Positions 1 to 9,588 of a DNA stretch of 64,000 nucleotides are shown piece by piece; the stretch's first letter is position 1, and each line of letters starts with the position of its first letter. The notes beneath the pieces are model-generated. The model did no database searches. It was not told where the DNA came from and was given only the letters and a program-made list of their open reading frames with translations. This stretch comes from Ezakiella sp. (GTDB lineage Bacteria; Bacillota; Clostridia; Tissierellales; Peptoniphilaceae), in assembly GCA_022766605.1 (NCBI GenBank), contig JALEOH010000008.1, positions 62,001-126,000 on the forward strand. Direction: 5' to 3'. The position numbers and the translations under genes are program-made.

Positions 1-556
1 TCTCGCGGGCTATGGATATATTTCTATTGCCAAATACATCTAGCATATCCTTAAGAGTCTCATTTATATGATGAGGTGACTCATAAAAAATAATGGTGGA
101 TTTAACTTCCTTTAGATCTTCCAAAGTCCTTAATCTCTCTCCCTTTTTTTGTGATAAAAAGCCTACAAATAAAAATCTGCTGGTATCAAGTCCCGATGAT
201 ACAAGAGCTGGGACAAATGCCGTAGCACCTGGAAGAGTTATTATCTTTTTATTCAAAGACCTTGCCTCTTCTACAAGTAAAGAGCAAGGATCGCTAATTC
301 CCGGCGTGCCAGCATCGCTAATTATTGCAATATCCTTTTTATCTAGCAATGCTATTATTTCATCGATGCGAGAGCGTTCGTTGAATTTGTGAAAGCTCTT
401 TAGACTTGCTCTAATATCATATTCATTCATAAGTATTTTAGAATGCCTTGTATCTTCGCAATAGATTGTATCCACGCTCTTTAAGACTTCAAGTGATCTA
501 ATTGTAATATCTTTTAAATTGCCAATTGGCGTTGGCACTATATATAAAATCCCCAT
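1..556 (-). CDS. rsmI: 16S rRNA (cytidine-1402-2'-O)-methyltransferase, 3' end outside window
   Basis: SAM-dependent tetrapyrrole-methylase-fold enzyme that 2'-O-methylates C1402 in the decoding centre of 16S rRNA. The start ATG is at 556 with AGGTG just upstream; about 185 codons are present and the C-terminus runs off the window. The family hallmarks are visible: an N-terminal MGILYIVPTPIGNLKDIT, then EDTRHS, then SDAGTPGISDP and LPGATAFVPALVSSG, followed by FYESPHHI. It is transcribed divergently from the oligopeptidase gene. Identification is firm from the motifs; only the missing C-terminus is unseen. Confidence 0.95.
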   Translation of the reverse strand, partial: MGILYIVPTPIGNLKDITIRSLEVLKSVDTIYCEDTRHSKILMNEYDIRASLKSFHKFNERSRIDEIIALLDKKDIAIISDAGTPGISDPCSLLVEEARSLNKKIITLPGATAFVPALVSSGLDTSRFLFVGFLSQKKGERLRTLEDLKEVKSTIIFYESPHHINETLKDMLDVFGNRNISIARE

Positions 557-571
557 AATTCACCTAAAATT

Positions 572-600
572 ATTATACCCGATTTAAGTATATGATTCAA
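572..600 (-). promoter_or_regulatory. sigma-A-like promoter of rsmI
   Basis: On the minus strand a TTGAAT -35 (595-600) and a TATAAT -10 (572-577) are separated by exactly 17 nt, immediately upstream of the rsmI ribosome binding site. It sits back to back with the promoter of the divergent peptidase gene. Confidence 0.7.
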
Positions 601-609
601 GCAACGAAC

Positions 610-638
610 TTGTTTAATTTACTCTTTTCGGGTATAAT
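610..638 (+). promoter_or_regulatory. sigma-A-like promoter of the M3 peptidase gene
   Basis: TTGTTT (610-615) and TATAAT (633-638) with 17 nt spacing lie 20 nt before the ATG at 658, which has a GGAGG ribosome binding site. Confidence 0.7.
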
Positions 639-657
639 TTAATTGTTAGGAGGAATT

Positions 658-2385
658 ATGGATAATAACAATTTACAAGACAATGTAGTATTTAAGTTTA
701 AAGACTTCGAATACAAAAGACCTGATATCGGTGAGATTAAGAAGGTCATATTAGAGCAAAGAGAAGCTCTTATTAATGCAAGCTCAACCGATGAAGCTTA
801 CGATACTTACGCTCGTATTAGCTCTTCGTTTGATGAATTCGACTCTATGGCAACTATTTGTTCAATTAGAAATTCGATCAACACCAAAGATGAGTTCTAC
901 GAAAAGGAAATTGAGTTTTTACAAGAAAATTCTCCCGTACTTGAGGAAGCACTTGTAGAATATAAAAAGGCTTTTGTTGAAAGCAAATTCAGAAGTGAAT
1001 TAGAGGATAGACTTGGCAAATATCTTTTCCAAAAATATGAAAACGATCTCTTGACCTTTAAGAGTGAAATAATGGAGGACTTAATCGAAGAATCAAAACT
1101 CTCAACCGAGTATCAAAAGCTAAGCGCCTCTTGTGAAATAGACTGGGATGGTGAAAAGCTAAATCTAACTCAAATAGGAAAATATACTCAAGATGCAGAT
1201 AGAGCCGTTCGTGAAAGAGCAACTAAAGAGGTTGCCAATTTCTTTAACACCAACTGCGACAAATACGATGAAATATATGACAAGCTCGTCCATGTAAGGG
1301 ATAAAATGGCCAAAAAACTTGGATATAAAAACTATGTAGAGCTTGGCTACAAGAGAATGGGACGTGTAGACTACGATGCTAATGATGTTAAAAGCTATCG
1401 CGATCAAATAGTCGAAGTCGTCGTGCCAATTGCAACTGAATTGAGAAAAAGGCAAGCAAAGCGCATCGGAATTGAGGATATGAAATTCTACGATGAGTCA
1501 CTCCAATTTAAGAGTGGCAATGCCAAGCCACATGGCGGACTTGAATTTTGCTTAAATAACGCCAAGAAGATGTATAGTGAATTATCGCCCGAGACCGATA
1601 ATTTCTTCAACTTTATGATAGAAAGAGATCTCTTCGACCTTGAGAGCAAGCCTGGCAAAGCTGGAGGAGGATATTGCACTTATATTCCAAAATATCAATC
1701 TCCATTTATCTTTGCTAATTTCAATGGCACAACCCATGACGTTGAGGTTTTAACTCACGAAGCAGGACATGCTTTCCAAGTATTTAACTCACGAGATTAT
1801 ATTTCCGAATATATTTGGCCAGGCATGGAATCAGCTGAAATTCACTCTATGAGCATGGAATTTTTCACTTGGCCATGGATGAATTTATTCTTTGAAAATG
1901 ATGAAGAAAAATTCAAGTTCTCTCATCTTCAAGGAGCTCTGCTATTTCTTCCATATGGAGCACTTGTCGACGAGTTCCAACATTATGTATATGAAAATGT
2001 GGATGACACTCCAGAAATGAGACGCGCTAAATATAGAGAGCTTGAGAAAAAATATCTCCCTCACAGAGATTATGCGGATATAGACTTCTTAGATAAAGGT
2101 GGATTTTGGTTTAGACAAGGACATATCTTTGGCTCGCCATTTTACTATATCGACTATACTTTGGCTCAAGTCTGTGCATTCCAATTTTGGAAAAAAGACC
2201 GCGACGATCACAAGAGCGCATGGGAAAGTTATTTAAGATTATGTAAGGCAGGTGGCACTAAGCCTTTCTTACAACTAGTTGAACTTGCAGGACTTGAAAA
2301 TCCATTTATCGATGGTACGATTAAAAAGACCATGGAACCAATTGTCGAATATCTAAACAGTGTAGACGATTCTAAATTCCAATAA
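658..2385 (+). CDS. M3 family oligoendopeptidase (PepF-like)
   Basis: Zinc metallopeptidase of the thimet/oligoendopeptidase F clan, cytosolic, expected to trim oligopeptides of limited length. The 575-residue product has the M3 signature HEAGH at residues 367-371 (two zinc His plus catalytic Glu) and a downstream ESAEIHSMSMEF segment that supplies the third zinc ligand (Glu). Length is typical for the family. I chose the ATG at 658 because GGAGG lies 6 nt upstream; an in-frame TTG at 643 would put the ribosome binding site inside the gene. It is monocistronic, with its own promoter and a strong terminator. Confidence 0.92.
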   Translation: MDNNNLQDNVVFKFKDFEYKRPDIGEIKKVILEQREALINASSTDEAYDTYARISSSFDEFDSMATICSIRNSINTKDEFYEKEIEFLQENSPVLEEALVEYKKAFVESKFRSELEDRLGKYLFQKYENDLLTFKSEIMEDLIEESKLSTEYQKLSASCEIDWDGEKLNLTQIGKYTQDADRAVRERATKEVANFFNTNCDKYDEIYDKLVHVRDKMAKKLGYKNYVELGYKRMGRVDYDANDVKSYRDQIVEVVVPIATELRKRQAKRIGIEDMKFYDESLQFKSGNAKPHGGLEFCLNNAKKMYSELSPETDNFFNFMIERDLFDLESKPGKAGGGYCTYIPKYQSPFIFANFNGTTHDVEVLTHEAGHAFQVFNSRDYISEYIWPGMESAEIHSMSMEFFTWPWMNLFFENDEEKFKFSHLQGALLFLPYGALVDEFQHYVYENVDDTPEMRRAKYRELEKKYLPHRDYADIDFLDKGGFWFRQGHIFGSPFYYIDYTLAQVCAFQFWKKDRDDHKSAWESYLRLCKAGGTKPFLQLVELAGLENPFIDGTIKKTMEPIVEYLNSVDDSKFQ

Positions 2386-2388
2386 AAA

Positions 2389-2423
2389 TAAGCCTCAAGG
2401 ATATCAACCCTTGAGGCTTTTAC
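2389..2423 (+). terminator. Rho-independent terminator of the M3 peptidase gene
   Basis: A perfect inverted repeat AAGCCTCAAG / CTTGAGGCTT with a 10-nt loop followed by T-rich sequence, starting four bases after the stop codon. Confidence 0.85.
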
Positions 2424-2471
2424 ATATATGTATTTATCTAAAAAATCATCTATATTTGACATGTGTATTTT

Positions 2472-2511
2472 ACTAAAATAATAGCCCCAACATAAGATCG
2501 TCAGGGCTATT
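2472..2511 (-). terminator. terminator downstream of ppk
   Basis: Inverted repeat AATAGCCC / GGGCTATT (2480-2487 and 2504-2511) followed on the minus strand by ATTTTAG, directly after the ppk stop codon. The loop is long (16 nt), so confidence is moderate. Confidence 0.6.
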
Positions 2512-2513
2512 AA

Positions 2514-4688
2514 CTATTTGAAAGTATTTTTGAACCAATTTGTTATTTTATTTATAAAACTTTTATCTTCCTTTACTTCTTGCCTTTTATTTGCATTTTC
2601 TATTGCACGAAGCATCTCGGCATCTTGTGCGCAAAAGGGCTCTTCGGTATTGTCGAAGTGAATAAAGCCATAATTGCCATCGATTTGAAGGCGTCTTGCC
2701 TTTAGATTATCTTTCCAAATATAATCGAGATAGCTATTGATCTTTTCTTTTAGATATGGTGCTTCTATTGGACAAGCTACCTCAACTCTTCTCATAGTAT
2801 TTCTAGTCATCAAGTCTGCCGAACCAATATATATTATAGAGTCTTCGCCTTCTCCAAATTTATATACTCTTGTATGTTCGAGATATCTTCCTACTATGCT
2901 TCTTACTTCAATATTTTCAGTCAGTCCTTTAATTCCTGGAATAAGACAACATATGCCTCTGATATTTAGCCTTATCTTTACTCCAGCTTGACTTGCCTCA
3001 GCAAGCTTTAATATAAAGTCCTTATCTGTGAAGGAGTTGAATTTAAAAAATATTCTTCCCTCATTTCCTTTTTTTATTTCCTCGTCGATCAAGTTCATAA
3101 GAGAGCTCTTAAAAGTAGATGGAGCTTGGATTAATTTATTATATTCTCCATCGAGTTCCCCTAAGGTCATCTTTTGGAAGAATTTTGCAGCATCTTCTCC
3201 AATAACTTGGTCGGATGTTATAAATGAGGCATCAGTATATTGTTTGGAGGTGGACTCATTGTAATTTCCGGTGCCAATTTGAGTAATATAGCTAAGTCCA
3301 CCTGATTTTTTATAAGTTATTAGAGTTACTTTGGAGTGGACTTTATACTCTTCTATTCCATAAATTATCTTGCAGCCTGCATTATATAGTTCATCAGTAT
3401 AGTCGATATTGTTTTGCTCATCGAATCTCGCTCTTAATTCCATTAAAGCAAGTACTTCCTTGCCATTTTCTGCCGCTTTCATAAGGGCTTGAACGACTTT
3501 TGAGTTTTTTGCAAGTCGATATATCGTGATCTTAATTGAGACTACATCGGGATCGTTGGCCGCCTCCTCAAGTAACTCTATATAATGGCCCATGTCTTCA
3601 AATGGATAAATTAACAGAAAATCCCTTTCTTCCACTTGCCTCATAAGTGGCATATCCTTTTTAAAGTCAGGATTTCTCTGTGGTTTAAATGGCTCATATG
3701 AGATTTGCTTTAATATTTTTTCCGGTATGTCGCCTTCTAGCTTAAAGACATATTTCATATTAAGAGGTGTGGTCGTTACAAAAATCTGCTCATCGAGTAT
3801 ATTTAAATGCTTCATTAAGAATTTTTTGATTTTACTTGGAAGCTCTAGTGAAGTTGTCAAACGTACGCATTGCAAGCGTTGGCGTTTTTTAAGAGCCTTT
3901 CTCATAAGATTTCTATAATCGTCTTCATCATCTTCAAGCATTTCAGACTCGATGGATATATCTGCATTTCTAGTAGCCGATATCACGCATCTAAAGTTGA
4001 TTTTATATTGCTTATATATCTCTGGTAAAAAATATTCTATTATTTTTTCAGTTAATATATATCTTAGATTTTCTCCCGGCAATTTAAAATAAGGCGGTAG
4101 CATCTTTGGCACTTGAACTATGCCTGTCATATCTTTATCATCTAATTTTAATTCGGCACATAAATATAATTCAGTATTTTCAAGAAATGGAAATGGATGA
4201 TATTTATCAATTACCATTGGACTAAGGATTGGTTCTATTTGGTGGCGAAATATGGTCTCCAATATTCTCTTGTCGGCATCTACAAGCTCATCGATATCTA
4301 CACAAAATATGCCCTCTTCACGAAAGCCGTGCTCGACACTTAAATATATGGAATCTTTTTCCTTATATAATGATCTTGTCTCCTTGAATATAGCCATCAA
4401 TTGTTCATTGACGCTCATGCCGGTTTTATTGTCAATCGCAGGCTCGTTTACAAGTAATAAATCTTCAAGGCTTCCCACGCGCACCATAAAAAACTCCTTC
4501 ATATTGGAGACAAAAATAGAGATGAATTTTAGCTTTTCATATAAAGGCACTGATTTATCCACTGCCTCATGAAGTACTCTTTGATTAAATTTTAGCCATG
4601 ACAACTCGCGATTTTGAGCTATATTATATATTTCTTCCTTTTCCGATTGCAGCTTGTTATCAACCACATCTTGACCAATCTCCTCCAT
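2514..4688 (-). CDS. ppk: polyphosphate kinase 1
   Basis: PPK1 makes and reverses polyphosphate chains using ATP. The 724-residue protein begins its N domain with NRELSWLKFNQRVLHEA, the classical PPK1 N-terminal block. The C-terminal phospholipase-D-like halves contain YKVHSKVTLI (phosphorylated His region), TGTGNYNE-type sequence (GTGNYNESTSKQYTD) and YLEHTRVYKFG. Length fits the family. It is the third gene of a minus-strand cluster (AMP phosphotransferase, ppx, ppk), 8 nt after ppx, so synthesis, hydrolysis and use of polyphosphate are probably expressed together. Confidence 0.96.
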   Translation of the reverse strand: MEEIGQDVVDNKLQSEKEEIYNIAQNRELSWLKFNQRVLHEAVDKSVPLYEKLKFISIFVSNMKEFFMVRVGSLEDLLLVNEPAIDNKTGMSVNEQLMAIFKETRSLYKEKDSIYLSVEHGFREEGIFCVDIDELVDADKRILETIFRHQIEPILSPMVIDKYHPFPFLENTELYLCAELKLDDKDMTGIVQVPKMLPPYFKLPGENLRYILTEKIIEYFLPEIYKQYKINFRCVISATRNADISIESEMLEDDEDDYRNLMRKALKKRQRLQCVRLTTSLELPSKIKKFLMKHLNILDEQIFVTTTPLNMKYVFKLEGDIPEKILKQISYEPFKPQRNPDFKKDMPLMRQVEERDFLLIYPFEDMGHYIELLEEAANDPDVVSIKITIYRLAKNSKVVQALMKAAENGKEVLALMELRARFDEQNNIDYTDELYNAGCKIIYGIEEYKVHSKVTLITYKKSGGLSYITQIGTGNYNESTSKQYTDASFITSDQVIGEDAAKFFQKMTLGELDGEYNKLIQAPSTFKSSLMNLIDEEIKKGNEGRIFFKFNSFTDKDFILKLAEASQAGVKIRLNIRGICCLIPGIKGLTENIEVRSIVGRYLEHTRVYKFGEGEDSIIYIGSADLMTRNTMRRVEVACPIEAPYLKEKINSYLDYIWKDNLKARRLQIDGNYGFIHFDNTEEPFCAQDAEMLRAIENANKRQEVKEDKSFINKITNWFKNTFK

Positions 4689-4696
4689 AAGTCCTC

Positions 4697-5587
4697 CTAT
4701 TCTTTTAAATAACTTATTAAATATCCCTCTCTTATTCCATTTTTAGAGATCAAAAGCTTTTCTGCTCCCGTCTTTCTTAAGATCTCTACTAATATTACTA
4801 GCCCCGGAATTATAGTGTGAATTCTATCGGGGGCGACTTTTAATACTTGGGAGATTACTTCCTTATCTTTCGATATCAATTTATCAAACATCTTATATAT
4901 AAATTCAGCTGGAATATCTCTATTGGATGGCAATTGATTTAATTCCATGGCAATATTACCAGCGGCTCTTGCCGTTCCTCCTGCACTATATAGCACATTT
5001 ACATTCTTCATCTTCAATTTAAAAGGCTTTAAGAGCTGTCTAATTTGATTTTTCATATCTTTTATTTCGGATTTTTTTGGAAAAAGATTTGAGGAATATT
5101 TGGTGAAAAGCGATAGCGAACCTTCAGGTAGGGATACCTCCTTCGCAATTGCGCCATCTTTTATAATGGTGATCTCGGTTGAACCACCTCCAATATCTAT
5201 CATAGTGCCACAAACTACATCATACTCTTCTGACAAGCCGACATAGCCATATAGCGCTTCTCTTTCTCCATCGATTAAATCTATCTTATGTCCTACTTCT
5301 CTTTCTACTGTTGATAAGACCTCGTCTTTATTTTCAATATTTCTAAGAGAGGCGGTTGCAAACATCAATATCTTCTCAAAATCAAATTCATATGCAATCC
5401 TTAGGAAATTATTCAGTATACGAATGAGTTTATCTATACCCTTTTGAGTCATGTAGCCACTTTTTACATAGCTAGCGAGTCCTGCTGTCGATTTTTTATT
5501 TAAAAGTTCTTTAATAGAGCCAGCTTCTTCGTTAAAAAGGCTCATCCTTATAGTATTGGAACCAATATCTATTACTGCGTATTTCAT
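4697..5587 (-). CDS. ppx: exopolyphosphatase (Ppx/GppA family)
   Basis: ASKHA-fold phosphatase that removes terminal phosphate from polyphosphate or hydrolyses pppGpp. The start MKYAVIDIGSNTIRMSL is the phosphate-1 loop; the second loop is visible as MIDIGGGSTEITI around residue 130, and YSAGGTARAAG matches the adenosine-type motif. At 296 residues it is the short two-domain form without the C-terminal HD-like domain of E. coli Ppx. It lies between the polyphosphate:AMP phosphotransferase gene and ppk. Ppx rather than GppA is inferred from this context. Confidence 0.92.
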   Translation of the reverse strand: MKYAVIDIGSNTIRMSLFNEEAGSIKELLNKKSTAGLASYVKSGYMTQKGIDKLIRILNNFLRIAYEFDFEKILMFATASLRNIENKDEVLSTVEREVGHKIDLIDGEREALYGYVGLSEEYDVVCGTMIDIGGGSTEITIIKDGAIAKEVSLPEGSLSLFTKYSSNLFPKKSEIKDMKNQIRQLLKPFKLKMKNVNVLYSAGGTARAAGNIAMELNQLPSNRDIPAEFIYKMFDKLISKDKEVISQVLKVAPDRIHTIIPGLVILVEILRKTGAEKLLISKNGIREGYLISYLKE

Positions 5588-5645
5588 TATTCCCCCATAA
5601 AATTAGTATAACATCTATTTGTAAAAAACATGTTAAAAATATCTA

Positions 5646-7109
5646 TTATTTTAGATTTTCCTCAATCCATGCAATAAATTTTTCTAGTATTTGAATTCTT
5701 GCATATCTCTTATCATCACTACTTATAATATACCATGGTGCATTTTTCGAATTGGTAAGAGCAAGCATCTCGTTAAATGCTCTATAATAATCAGGAAATT
5801 TTTCCCTATTGCGCCAATCATCATCGGTGATCTTATAATTTTTATCTGGATCTTCCTCTCGTTCTTTAAATCGTTTCATCTGCTCATCAAGTGAGATATT
5901 CAAAAAGAATTTCATCACGATTATTCCACTATCGGTCAGCTCTTTTTCCATATTATTTATTTCATTATAAGCTCTTTGCCACTCACTTCTTGTTGCAAAG
6001 CCTTCAACTCGTTCAACTAGCACTCTTCCATACCACGATCTATCAAATATCGCAATCTCTCTATCGCGTGGAAAATCCCTATAAAATCTCCACAAATAGT
6101 TAAAACTATTCTCATGCTCGGTCGGGCTCGCCACGGTATGCACATGCGCATTCCTCGGATCCATATATTTTAATAGTCTTTTTATTCCGCCGCCTTTTCC
6201 TGCTGCATCCATTCCTTCGAATGCAACTACGACATTTTTCCCACGTTCAATCAATTCAAGTTGAAGCTCATAGGCTCTTTTTTGAAGTGGCTTCAATCTC
6301 TTTTTATACTCTTCTTTGCTCAATTTATTATTCTCAGGTGGATATTTTTTTAATATATCTTCCACTTCTTTTTCACTAAATTTATTAGATTTTCTTCTAT
6401 TATATAATATCCTTTCCCTCTCACTTTGTAGACGCATAATTATATCATTTATTACATATAAACTCGCATCTTTTATATTATTTGATGGAATTATGCTCCA
6501 AGGCGAAAATTCAAAATCACTTAGATTTATTATATTTTCATAATGTGTCTTGTATTCCTCATAATGTTTATTTTCTTCAACATCTTTTTTATCGATATAG
6601 ATGTCTAGATATTTATCTTCCTTCATTTTCTTTATTCTATCCTTTTGCTCTTCTTTGGAAATATTTAAAAAATATTTTATTACAATAACATCGTCGTCAT
6701 AGAGCAATTTTTCCATATTTTTAATCGCGTCCAATCTATTTTTTAAATGAATATCATGATCATCGCGCTTAGGCATGCGAAGAAGACCGCGATATAGTGA
6801 GCGGTCAAACAATTTAAAATGGCCACGCTTAGGCATATTCCACCAAAAGATCTGACTATAGAGCTTGTGTTTTTTATATTCTACTCTCTCAAATGTAGCC
6901 ACATCTGCATAGCGCTTATCTAAGTATCTCATTATATATTTCATCATGTCTCCTCGACCCGCCGACTCAAAGCCTTCTATCATTACAATAGTTGTAATAT
7001 CCTCTTTCCTTAGAACTCTAAGCAGCTTATCTAAATTATCTCCCAAATCCTTTACTTTGGCATCTATAATATCCTTCTTGTCCAATTCATATTCATCAAA
7101 ATTATACAT
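5646..7109 (-). CDS. pap: polyphosphate:AMP phosphotransferase (two-domain PPK2)
   Basis: Class II PPK2-type enzyme, expected to transfer phosphate from polyphosphate to AMP, giving ADP. Two tandem PPK2 domains are visible in 487 residues. The first has GFESAGRG at 46-53 and FDRSLYRG near 101. The second has GMDAAGKG at 299-306 followed by [17 protein letters not shown], which is the better conserved (catalytic) half. The first domain has Arg where the second has the P-loop Lys. The tandem arrangement is characteristic of PAP. It heads the polyphosphate cluster, divergent from rpsD. Confidence 0.9.
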   Translation of the reverse strand: MYNFDEYELDKKDIIDAKVKDLGDNLDKLLRVLRKEDITTIVMIEGFESAGRGDMMKYIMRYLDKRYADVATFERVEYKKHKLYSQIFWWNMPKRGHFKLFDRSLYRGLLRMPKRDDHDIHLKNRLDAIKNMEKLLYDDDVIVIKYFLNISKEEQKDRIKKMKEDKYLDIYIDKKDVEENKHYEEYKTHYENIINLSDFEFSPWSIIPSNNIKDASLYVINDIIMRLQSERERILYNRRKSNKFSEKEVEDILKKYPPENNKLSKEEYKKRLKPLQKRAYELQLELIERGKNVVVAFEGMDAAGKGGGIKRLLKYMDPRNAHVHTVASPTEHENSFNYLWRFYRDFPRDREIAIFDRSWYGRVLVERVEGFATRSEWQRAYNEINNMEKELTDSGIIVMKFFLNISLDEQMKRFKEREEDPDKNYKITDDDWRNREKFPDYYRAFNEMLALTNSKNAPWYIISSDDKRYARIQILEKFIAWIEENLK

Positions 7110-7153
7110 TTATAGTTCTCCTTAATTTGTTACTTATTTTTACCCAATTATGC

Positions 7154-7182
7154 TTGACAAATCGATTTATTTCGTCTATAAT
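7154..7182 (+). promoter_or_regulatory. consensus sigma-A promoter of rpsD
   Basis: A perfect TTGACA (7154-7159), 17-nt spacer and perfect TATAAT (7177-7182), as expected for a highly expressed ribosomal protein gene. The transcript leader to the ATG is only about 40 nt, and I see no clear autoregulatory structure in it. Confidence 0.85.
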
Positions 7183-7228
7183 TAATAACGAATACCGCGG
7201 CAAATCCAAAATAGGAAAGGTGATTCAC

Positions 7229-7816
7229 ATGAGTAGTTTATACGGCCCAAGAGTGAAGATTGTTAGACGTCTAGGTCTTAATGTTTTCAATCTTCCAAAG
7301 GCAAACAAAGGAATGAAGAAGGGAGCAGCCCGCTCAGACAAAAAGTTAAGTAACTATGGCGGACAACTCCTAGAAAAGCAAAGATTAAGAGCATATTATC
7401 AAGTACCAGAAAATCAAATTGCTCGTTATTTCGAAAAGGCAAGAAAATCTAAAGATCAAACAGGCCACGCACTAATAAAATTATTAGAAACAAGACTAGA
7501 CAATCTAGTCTATCGTGCTGGTTTTGCATCGTCTATTCGTCAAGCAAGACAAATGGTAGTTCATGGACATATTTTAGTAAATGGCAAAAAAGTCGACCGT
7601 CCAAGCTATCAGGTTCTTGTCGGAGATGAAATCTCGCTAAGAGAAAAGAGTCGTTCAAACGATATGTTCAAGGATAATTTTGCAGGCGCAAGCGCTTATC
7701 CATATATCGTTAAAGACGAAAATAAATTCTCAGCAAAGCTCGTTAAGATGCCAGAAAGAGAAGAAATTCCAATTGAAATCGAAGACGTTCTCGTAGTTGA
7801 GTATTATTCGCACTAA
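7229..7816 (+). CDS. rpsD: 30S ribosomal protein S4
   Basis: Primary 16S rRNA-binding protein that nucleates small-subunit assembly. The 195-residue product starts [16 protein letters not shown] and carries the S4 RNA-binding domain ([21 protein letters not shown], then [12 protein letters not shown]). The N-terminal zinc Cys cluster of some S4 proteins is absent, so this is the zinc-free type, of interest beside a zinc-uptake operon elsewhere in the window. The ATG at 7229 has an AGGAAAGG ribosome binding site; an upstream in-frame start would place the promoter inside the gene. It is a stand-alone gene, as in many Firmicutes. Confidence 0.97.
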   Translation: MSSLYGPRVKIVRRLGLNVFNLPKANKGMKKGAARSDKKLSNYGGQLLEKQRLRAYYQVPENQIARYFEKARKSKDQTGHALIKLLETRLDNLVYRAGFASSIRQARQMVVHGHILVNGKKVDRPSYQVLVGDEISLREKSRSNDMFKDNFAGASAYPYIVKDENKFSAKLVKMPEREEIPIEIEDVLVVEYYSH

Positions 7817-7845
7817 AAAATTCCCACAATTTGTGGGAATTTTTA
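7817..7845 (+). terminator. terminator of rpsD, probably bidirectional
   Basis: Inverted repeat ATTCCCACAA / TTGTGGGAAT flanked by A-rich and T-rich runs, between the convergent rpsD and ABC exporter genes. Confidence 0.85.
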
Positions 7846-7851
7846 TTTGCT

Positions 7852-9588
7852 CTAATTATAAAATTTTGCTTGCTTATTATAGAGTTCATAGTAATCACCT
7901 TTTAAATTAATTAGTTCATCATGACTACCCGATTCTATAATTCTACCGTCTTTTAGCAATACAACTTTGTCAACACTTCTACATATGCCCAATCTATGGG
8001 TTACTATTATCGAAGTTTTGCCCTTTGACATATTTAAAATCTTTTTTAATAAATTGCTCTCTTCGATTGGATCGATTGCAGCGGTCGGCTCATCTAGCAC
8101 ATATAAAGAGCTGTCTTTAAATATTGCCCTTGCAATAGCAAGCCTTTCCATCTCTCCTCCACTTAGCTCAATTCCACCAAATTCTTGACCAACCCTTGAG
8201 TTAAGCTCATACTTATCTAGTAGATAAGTTAGCCCTGCACTATCTAATGCAGATATGATTGCAGCATCATCGTCTATTTTATCTAGGTTTGAGAGAGCGA
8301 CCATCTCGCGAATGCTCAATTTATAATTATAGATATTTTGGCTTACTATTGATATATCGTCTCGATTTAGCTTATTGGTCCTATCTACTGCTTTTTTATT
8401 AAAAGTAATCTCTCCCGAATCATTCTCATAAATGCCCATGACTAACTTAGTTAGAGTTGTCTTGCCGGCACCATTTAACCCTACAATGGCAACGGTTTCT
8501 CCCTCTTTTATATCAAGGTTTAGTCCGTCTATTATAGGCTCTGAGTTAGGATATGAAAAACCGATCTCATTTAATTTTATATCTCCAAAGTCTACTGAGT
8601 GTTCGATATATTCTTCGTCCATATCGATATATTTAAAATAATCATTTGCATATGATAACTCGCCTGGCAATTCTCCAATTCTATTTAAGAAAAATGTACA
8701 TGCCTCTTGCATGCTTGTAAAGGCATATATTGCTCCCCCAAATCCACCAACACTTAATTCTCCCTTTAAGATAAGATGAATTGTAAAGCCCATTGCAATG
8801 GCATAGCCCAATATTCTAATTATATCGCATAGCATCATGCTTGCGGCATCTTTAAATCTTTCTCGATAGAATTTTTTATTGAGCTCCTGTCTTTCAGTCT
8901 TATATCTATTCCTAAAAAAATCGTGTGATGCAGTGGATTTGATTTCACGATTGGTCTTGATATTTGTAAATAGCGAAAATATATATTCTAGCTTTCTTTC
9001 ATTACGTGCTTCGATATTTTTTAATTGATAGAAGCTCTTGCCTCTAATCAAGCTGATTATAAAAAATGGAATTATGGATATAAGTCCAATTATTACAAAT
9101 CTATAATCAAATTTAATAAGCGCAAGCATCACCAAAATAACAGTTAATATTTCGCTAAATATCTTAAATAGCCTAAGCACTATTAACGGAACTATCTCAT
9201 CGTCTATTGCAAGCTCGGCTCTTTTTTTCATATCGAGTATGCTTGCATCTTCAAAGTCTATCGCACGCATGTTTGCATTTTTATGATTGAGTTTTTCTCT
9301 AAAATAAAAATTGCTCTTTTCAAATAAATATCCATTCATGGCAATGGAATAATAATAACTAAATCCTTGATATATGAGGTATAGCACGAGATATATAAGG
9401 GTATTTTTAATTAGATCCTCCGGTGAGGAGCCATTTATCACCTCTAGTCCACAGTCCAATATATTTGCTATTAAAACCACATTTATCGCTTTAATAATAG
9501 AGCTATAAATTAGATAGCAAAGCGTGGTTAGAGATCCAATCGGACTAACTTTAAAGCCCTCTTTAATCGACCTAAATAATTTATTCAC
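7852..9588 (-). CDS. ABC exporter half-transporter, second subunit
   Basis: Fused permease-ATPase of the type IV (MsbA/LmrA-like) exporter family. About five to six hydrophobic segments occupy the first 320 residues. The ATPase domain then shows GLNGAGKTT (Walker A), LSGGEMERLAIARAI (signature), LYVLDEPTAAID (Walker B) and a THRLG His switch. I place the start at the GTG at 9588, which overlaps the end of the upstream exporter gene by 8 nt and has AGGTGA 5 nt before it; an ATG 24 nt upstream lacks a better site. With its neighbour it probably forms a heterodimer. Substrate unknown. Confidence 0.87.
   Translation of the reverse strand: MNKLFRSIKEGFKVSPIGSLTTLCYLIYSSIIKAINVVLIANILDCGLEVINGSSPEDLIKNTLIYLVLYLIYQGFSYYYSIAMNGYLFEKSNFYFREKLNHKNANMRAIDFEDASILDMKKRAELAIDDEIVPLIVLRLFKIFSEILTVILVMLALIKFDYRFVIIGLISIIPFFIISLIRGKSFYQLKNIEARNERKLEYIFSLFTNIKTNREIKSTASHDFFRNRYKTERQELNKKFYRERFKDAASMMLCDIIRILGYAIAMGFTIHLILKGELSVGGFGGAIYAFTSMQEACTFFLNRIGELPGELSYANDYFKYIDMDEEYIEHSVDFGDIKLNEIGFSYPNSEPIIDGLNLDIKEGETVAIVGLNGAGKTTLTKLVMGIYENDSGEITFNKKAVDRTNKLNRDDISIVSQNIYNYKLSIREMVALSNLDKIDDDAAIISALDSAGLTYLLDKYELNSRVGQEFGGIELSGGEMERLAIARAIFKDSSLYVLDEPTAAIDPIEESNLLKKILNMSKGKTSIIVTHRLGICRSVDKVVLLKDGRIIESGSHDELINLKGDYYELYNKQAKFYN

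Noticed and set aside
93-392. plus-strand 99-codon open frame
   Set aside because: It is antisense to the rsmI coding sequence, has no ribosome binding site and its composition mirrors the real gene.
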